The position numbers and the translations under genes were made by a program. Below are positions 59,899 to 64,000 of a DNA stretch of 64,000 nucleotides, piece by piece (positions within the stretch are counted from its first letter, which is position 1; every line of letters starts with the position of its first letter). This DNA comes from Leyella lascolaii. Its GTDB lineage: Bacteria > Bacteroidota > Bacteroidia > Bacteroidales > Bacteroidaceae. The notes beneath the pieces were generated by a model. That model worked only from the letters and a program-made list of their open reading frames with translations, searched no databases and was not told the DNA's origin. The stretch is from positions 137,062-201,061 of the forward strand of contig NZ_LT556035.1 in the NCBI RefSeq assembly GCF_900079775.1, read 5' to 3'.

Positions 59899-60534
59899 AT
59901 GAACATTATCTCCACACTATTGGACAATCTCAATTACGGTGCGATTCTTTTTCTAATGTTTATAGAAAGTACCTTTATTCCTTTTCCTTCAGAAATCGTT
60001 GTCGCACCAGCCGCATATCACGCCGCCGCAGGTGAATTGAATATTGTTCTCGTCATCTTGTTTGCAACCATTGGAGCAGACTTGGGAGCCATTGCGAACT
60101 ATGTCCTGGCTTATTATCTGGGACGTCCTATAATATACCGATTTGTAGAAAGCAGATGGGGAAAACTTTGCATGCTCAGTAAGGAGAAAATGGAGAGGAG
60201 CGAAAAATATTTTGCCGACCACGGTGCGGTGGCGACACTTACCGGGCGCATGCTTCCCGTGATAAGACAGCTGATTTCACTTCCTGCCGGACTGGCAAAG
60301 ATGAACTTCTGGAAATTCTTATTGTACACTACAATAGGAGCAGGCTGCTGGAACTGCGTGCTCGCAACTTTAGGATGGTATCTTCATGCAATAGTTCCGG
60401 AAGAGCAGCTGAACGAGAAGATAAATGAATACGGTAATGTCATTTCATGGGTAACTGTCTCCATATTCATTGCGGCGGTAATAATATATCTTATAGTGAA
60501 ATATATCAGAAAAAAGAAACAGGCAACTGTTTAA
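59899..60534 (+). CDS. DedA family membrane protein
   Basis: A 211-residue inner-membrane protein of the DedA/VTT family, now linked to lipid scrambling and envelope homeostasis. It starts with MNIISTLLDNLNYGAILFLM and IESTFIPFPSEIVVAPAAYH (the conserved E and PxPSE block), then GADLGAIANYVLAYYLGR and GRMLPVIRQLISLPAGLAKM, the family signature with FxGR-like Arg residues. Last gene in the glnS run; terminator 42 bp after. Confidence 0.92.
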   Translation: MNIISTLLDNLNYGAILFLMFIESTFIPFPSEIVVAPAAYHAAAGELNIVLVILFATIGADLGAIANYVLAYYLGRPIIYRFVESRWGKLCMLSKEKMERSEKYFADHGAVATLTGRMLPVIRQLISLPAGLAKMNFWKFLLYTTIGAGCWNCVLATLGWYLHAIVPEEQLNEKINEYGNVISWVTVSIFIAAVIIYLIVKYIRKKKQATV

Positions 60535-60575
60535 ATAGAGTAAGGAGACAATCAACAGATATAAAATAAAATGTC

Positions 60576-60625
60576 AATGAAAGCAGGAAGGGAACGATAG
60601 AGGTTTTCTTCCTGCTTTCATTTTA
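60576..60625 (+). terminator. terminator of the glnS-TPR-dedA operon
   Basis: AATGAAAGCAGGAAG / CTTCCTGCTTTCATT, a long near-perfect stem with a short loop, then TTACA. Confidence 0.85.
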
Positions 60626-60760
60626 CATACTTCCTTTCATTCTTACTGCCTGAGTGGCATGAAATGCTTTTGTTTATACTGTTTGCGAGGCAATAAGGCA
60701 TTATAATATGACAATATCAAAAATAAGGTGAAAAAAATTTTTTATAATGGCTTTTTTGTA

Positions 60761-60768
60761 TACCTTTG
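60761..60768 (+). promoter_or_regulatory. DASS transporter promoter (-7 element)
   Basis: TACCTTTG, exact TAnnTTTG, about 47 bp before the start codon. Confidence 0.6.
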
Positions 60769-60814
60769 TGTAGTCTATAAATATATTTTTAAACCTAATT
60801 AAAAAACCAACAAC

Positions 60815-62278
60815 ATGGCAGTAGAAAAAAGGTACACTCTTGACGGTAGCTTTAGAATCAAGAAAGCTATATTGTTTGCAATCGCCGTCATAGTAACGGT
60901 AATAATATGGAACATGCCGCTCGATGCCTTCGGCATTGACGGTCTGACCGTAATTCAAAGACGTATAATCGCAATCTTTGCATTCGCGACCATTATGTGG
61001 GTAACGGAGGCGATATCGTCGTGGGCGACGTCCGTTTCATTAATAGGCATCCTCCTTTTGACAACATCAGACAACGCATTCAGGTTTCTCATATCAGATA
61101 TAGACAAAAGTGAATTATTGGATCACAAAGCACTTATGGCAACGTTTGCAGACCCGATAATAATACTGTTCTTGGGCGGATTCATTCTTGCCATTGCCGC
61201 CACAAAATCAGGACTTGATGTTTTGCTGGCACGCACACTGTTAAAACCGTTCGGCACAAAGAGCGAAAACGTGTTATTGGGCTTTGTGCTCATAACAGGT
61301 ATATTTTCCATGTTTGTCAGCAATACTGCAACAGCAGCAATGATGCTTACATTTCTGACTCCTGTATTCAAAGCTCTTCCTCCTGAAGGCAAAGGACGTG
61401 TAGCACTGACTCTTGCCATTCCTGTGGCGGCAAATATCGGTGGCATGGGAACAATAATAGGAACACCTCCGAACGCCATTGCAATAAAGTATCTGAATGA
61501 CCCGAACGGACTTAACATGGGATTAGGCTTCGGAGACTGGATGATGGTAATGACGCCGTTTGCACTTATACTTCTTGTAATCGGATGGTACTTACTGAAA
61601 ACATTCTTCCCTTTCAAAAAGAAAACCATCCATCTGGAAATAGAAGGAGAAGTGAAACACAACTGGCGCACGACGGTCGTCGCCGTTACTTTTATCCTGA
61701 CAGTCTTGCTGTGGGTTCTTGACAGATGGACGGGCGTCGGAGCCAATACGGTAGCAATGGTTCCTATTGCAATATTTGCATTCACCGGAGTAGTGAAAGC
61801 ACGCGACTTACAGGAAATAAACTGGAGTGTTATTTGGATGGTTGCCGGAGGTTTCGCTCTTGGACTTGCACTTAATGAGTCCGGCTTAGCTGAAAACGTA
61901 ATCAAAAGCATTCCGTTCGGTTCATGGTCTGCTGTCGCAATATTGATTACATCGGGACTGATATGCTACATCTTATCCAACTTCATTTCAAATACAGCCA
62001 CGGCAGCTCTTCTTGTACCTATTCTGGCTGTAGTATGCAAAGGTATGGGACCGTCTCTTGACAGTATTGGCGGAACTCCAACCGTACTTATAGGTATTGC
62101 AATCGCAGCATCCATGGCAATGTCACTCCCGATAAGCACTCCACCTAATGCAATTGCCCACTCAACGGGACTCGTAAAACAAAATGAAATGGTAAAAATA
62201 GGACTTACAATAGGTGTGATTGGTATGTCGTTAGGATACCTGATGCTTTACATCCTCGGAATTAATCATATATTATAA
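60815..62278 (+). CDS. DASS/SLC13-family Na+:dicarboxylate (anion) symporter
   Basis: An inner-membrane sodium-coupled carrier for C4-dicarboxylates, citrate or sulfate; 487 residues, about 11-13 helices. Both sodium/substrate SNT motifs are intact: VSNTATAAMM near 169 and ISNTATAALL near 391. The paired proline-containing motifs are GTIIGTPPNAIAIKYL and LPISTPPNAIAHSTG. The N-terminal block (TIMWVTEAISSWATSVSLIG) is also conserved. Monocistronic with its own promoter and terminator. Substrate not determined; dicarboxylate is the commonest. Confidence 0.92.
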   Translation: MAVEKRYTLDGSFRIKKAILFAIAVIVTVIIWNMPLDAFGIDGLTVIQRRIIAIFAFATIMWVTEAISSWATSVSLIGILLLTTSDNAFRFLISDIDKSELLDHKALMATFADPIIILFLGGFILAIAATKSGLDVLLARTLLKPFGTKSENVLLGFVLITGIFSMFVSNTATAAMMLTFLTPVFKALPPEGKGRVALTLAIPVAANIGGMGTIIGTPPNAIAIKYLNDPNGLNMGLGFGDWMMVMTPFALILLVIGWYLLKTFFPFKKKTIHLEIEGEVKHNWRTTVVAVTFILTVLLWVLDRWTGVGANTVAMVPIAIFAFTGVVKARDLQEINWSVIWMVAGGFALGLALNESGLAENVIKSIPFGSWSAVAILITSGLICYILSNFISNTATAALLVPILAVVCKGMGPSLDSIGGTPTVLIGIAIAASMAMSLPISTPPNAIAHSTGLVKQNEMVKIGLTIGVIGMSLGYLMLYILGINHIL

Positions 62279-62331
62279 GGTACTAAAATTATTTCCATAG
62301 GTCTTTTATTGCAGGCATATGGAAGCTAAGA

Positions 62332-62376
62332 ACAGTCCGCAATGTCTTTAAACAGACAATGCGGACTGATTTTTTC
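62332..62376 (+). terminator. terminator after the DASS transporter
   Basis: CAGTCCGCA(A)TGTCT / AGACA(A)TGCGGACTG stem with loop, then ATTTTTT. Confidence 0.85.
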
Positions 62377-62565
62377 AGCTAACGTAGACTGTAAGGTGAG
62401 GGCTTCTTATCGACGTGAATGATGAAAGAGCAGCCTGCCGATGAGGGACACGCAAGAAAAATGACAGTGAACGGAATCCCGCACGAAACAGTGCTTACAG
62501 CCACTCCGATGACATCGGCTATGAAACTTTGTGACATTTTCTTTTATAATAACACACTTATTTGT

Positions 62566-62573
62566 TAACTTTG
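62566..62573 (+). promoter_or_regulatory. rnpB promoter (-7 element)
   Basis: TAACTTTG, exact TAnnTTTG, about 8 bp before the mapped RNA 5' end. The 180 bp before it (62380-62560) hold nothing recognisable. Confidence 0.65.
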
Positions 62574-62580
62574 CAGAATG

Positions 62581-62967
62581 AAAACAGTGCTCCGGTCTGT
62601 CGCCGGCATCAACTCGATGCGGGAGGAAAGTCCGGACAGTGTAGGGCATTCCACTTCTGAAAATAGAAGCTGTTGGCAACAGCAGGGTAAGGCAGAAGAA
62701 AATAACCGCCTGACAGATGATTAATTATCATAAGGCAAGGGTGAGAAGGTAGTGTAAGAGACTACCAGCCGATGGGTGACTATCGGGCTGTGCCTCCTGG
62801 AAACTGCAAGTTCGCGTATACCGTCGTTTGAAGATTGCCCGTCTGACAAAGTTATTTTGGCGACGGAGGGTAGAACGCTTGATCCATGAGGCGACTTATG
62901 GACTAGATAAATGACAGATGCCGTTTTTACGAACGGAACAGAACCCGGCTTACAGGAGCACTGTTTT
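62581..62967 (+). ncRNA. rnpB: RNase P RNA (class A)
   Basis: The catalytic RNA that matures tRNA 5' ends, about 387 nt. The P1 arms AAAACAGTGCTCC and GGAGCACTGTTTT close the molecule. Conserved regions are present: GAGGAAAGTCCGGAC (CR-I), a P10-P12 region with the GGGTGAC type loop, AGAGACTACCAGCC, GACGGAGGGTAGAACGCTTG, and the CR-V block ACAGAACCCGGCTTACAGGA. The end is followed by CTTTTTA. Confidence 0.95.
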
Positions 62968-63057
62968 CTTTTTATTTATTCTAACACTTTTTGAAACGGT
63001 ATAGTTAATAATTTATAAAATTGGCATTGCATACTGCAATGTTAAATATAAATGGTG

Positions 63058-63065
63058 TAAATTTG
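63058..63065 (+). promoter_or_regulatory. rpsP promoter (-7 element)
   Basis: TAAATTTG, exact TAnnTTTG, about 51 bp before the rpsP ATG. Confidence 0.6.
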
Positions 63066-63070
63066 CAGCC

Positions 63071-63089
63071 GCTATCACGAGCTGATAGC
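63071..63089 (+). promoter_or_regulatory. stem-loop in the rpsP leader
   Basis: GCTATCA / TGATAGC, 7-bp perfect arms with a CGAGC loop near the transcript start. It could be an mRNA-stabilising or autoregulatory stem; inference only. Confidence 0.4.
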
Positions 63090-63116
63090 ATTAGTACAAA
63101 CATAAAAATAATTATA

Positions 63117-63635
63117 ATGGCAACAAAAATCAGATTGCAGCGTGGCGGACGCAAGAGTTATGCTTTCTACCGCATCGTCATCGCTGATTCAAGAGCACCA
63201 CGTGATGGTAGATTTACTGAGAAAATTGGTACTTACAACCCTAACACCAATCCGGCTACAGTTGATTTGGATTTCGATCGCGCACTTTATTGGGTTGAGG
63301 TTGGAGCACAGCCGACAGACACTGTACGCAATATCTTGAAGTCAGAAGGAGTGTATCTTATGAAACACCTTCGTGGCGGCGTTAAGAAAGGTGCTTTCGA
63401 CGAGGCTGCAGCACAGGCAAAATTTGAAGCTTGGAAAGCTGACAAACAGAAGACAAACGATGCTATACGTCAGAAAGAGGAGCAGAGCAAGAAGGACGCA
63501 GCAGCAAAAGAGCTTGACGCAGAAAAGAAAGTGAATGAGGCTATAGCAAAGAAAGTGGCAGAGAAGAAAGCCGCTCAGGCAGCTGCAAAGGCTGAGGCTG
63601 AAGCTGCAACGGAAGAAACTCCGGCTGAAGCATAA
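63117..63635 (+). CDS. rpsP: 30S ribosomal protein S16 with extended C-terminus
   Basis: A small-subunit protein; 172 residues against ~82 in E. coli. The S16 core is residues 1-~90 ([59 protein letters not shown]). The remaining ~80 residues are Ala/Lys/Glu-rich and probably helical ([20 protein letters not shown]), a tail common in Bacteroidetes S16. The ATG at 63117 is used; the in-frame upstream start (63021) would add 32 residues through the promoter. Confidence 0.96.
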   Translation: MATKIRLQRGGRKSYAFYRIVIADSRAPRDGRFTEKIGTYNPNTNPATVDLDFDRALYWVEVGAQPTDTVRNILKSEGVYLMKHLRGGVKKGAFDEAAAQAKFEAWKADKQKTNDAIRQKEEQSKKDAAAKELDAEKKVNEAIAKKVAEKKAAQAAAKAEAEAATEETPAEA

Positions 63636-63661
63636 CATAAGAAAATGTAAAATAATAGATA

Positions 63662-63700
63662 ATATGCGACTCATAATATTTTATGGTCGCATATTTTTTT
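63662..63700 (+). terminator. terminator after rpsP
   Basis: ATATGCGAC / GTCGCATAT stem with CATAA/TTATG extension, then seven T residues. Confidence 0.88.
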
Positions 63701-63790
63701 ATGTCAAATTATACACATGGGATTGATATAATGGTGGAAAACAAAACCATCGGTGTACGTTTGCAACAATAAAAAAGGGTCAGTAGATTT

Positions 63791-64000
63791 TTAGTGGGGA
63801 TAGGCATACAGTTTAGCAATACGGAATAAGAAAAACTTCTTGTCAACAACTCCCCTGAGATTCGCTCTGAAGAGTTTGATTTTAGCGTTGAATGATTCAG
63901 CGAGCGCATTTGATGAACGGTTGTTGTAGAAGTTGAGGATTTCATCATAATGCTCATAGAAGGTGGCTGCGATAACATCAAATGAGTGGAATCCTACTTC
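63791..64000 (-). mobile_element. ISL3-like (ISAon1-type) transposase, C-terminal 69 residues
   Basis: A - strand frame open to the window edge, read from base 64000. It encodes EVGFHSFDVIAATFYEHYDE and LNFYNNRSSNALAESFNAKI, then KLFRANLRGVVDKKFFLFRI and AKLYAYPH followed by a stop codon. The NNRS.NA.AESFNAKIK and FFLFR.AKLYAYPH blocks are the C-terminus of DDE transposases of the ISL3/ISAon1 type, common in Bacteroidales. The rest of the element lies beyond the window. GGGTCAGTAGATTTTTAG (63777-63794) at its 3' side may include the insertion-sequence end; the boundary is not certain. Confidence 0.8.

Noticed and set aside
63709..63981. 90-codon - strand ORF at the right edge as a gene
   Set aside because: It is out of frame with the transposase, whose conserved C-terminus is read from base 64000 to 63791.

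Overview
This is about 64 kb of chromosome from a Bacteroidales bacterium, most likely Prevotellaceae-like; the genus is an inference. The evidence is many promoters of the Bacteroidetes form TAnnTTTG (several with an upstream TTTG), few strong Shine-Dalgarno sequences, a PPi-dependent phosphofructokinase, a rpmB-rpmG-DUF4295 gene set, an S16 protein with an Ala/Lys/Glu tail, a 917-residue MetH and a FadL-type porin. No tRNA, 5S/16S/23S rRNA or CRISPR array was seen.

Layout. 1-10 kb: the 3' part of a dihydrolipoamide dehydrogenase gene, htpG, a three-gene TolC/EmrA/EmrB-like efflux operon and an AraC-type regulator. 10-20 kb: a secreted bile-salt-hydrolase/penicillin-acylase family enzyme, a NimA-like flavoprotein, a secreted GH43 glycosidase, a FadL-like porin paired with a Tyr/Trp/Gly-rich secreted protein, prmA and a GH25 muramidase. 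20-28 kb: PPi-PFK, then a + strand operon with an acyltransferase, a very large secreted amidase-like protein and a YgiQ radical-SAM protein. 28-48 kb: almost entirely - strand housekeeping genes (iron/cobalamin-type binding lipoprotein and permease, type II pantothenate kinase, ligA, CNNM transporter, dapA, L28/L33/DUF4295, cinA, tsaD, map, metH, smpB, rsmE, bifunctional nuclease, nucleoside permease). 48-53 kb: a TPP-riboswitch-controlled thiamin operon (thiD-thiE fusion, thiC, a Thi4-type thiazole synthase, a TenI/ThiE paralogue). 54-64 kb: an MBL-fold hydrolase, mltG, glnS, a TPR protein, a DedA protein, a DASS transporter, RNase P RNA, rpsP and the end of an ISL3-like transposase.

The most unusual content lies between genes. 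Three dispersed noncoding repeat families recur. (1) A 380-423 bp element in four copies, all on the + strand (3767, 14791, 37806, 53419), built from a conserved 16-bp leader, an array with an exact 22-bp period (5 or 7 slots), a CGCG motif at fixed distance and a conserved tail; the copies differ in length by two 22-bp periods. I do not recognise this element, and it is the best candidate for something undescribed. (2) A ~198 bp near-perfect inverted repeat with AACCCGAATCGGTCATTA-like ends (three good copies, one half copy, two relics), resembling a MITE or a long RNA hairpin; one copy supplies the last codons of the efflux MFS gene. (3) A 66/88 bp tandem-repeat family at three loci, each directly after a candidate promoter and in the leader of a gene, with a small hairpin whose arms covary between loci.

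The gene groups are mostly metabolic and housekeeping. The thiamin operon makes both halves of thiamin phosphate with a Thi4 enzyme instead of the usual ThiG/ThiH set. The efflux, bile-salt-hydrolase-type and GH43 genes would suit life in a gut-like habitat, which is inference only.
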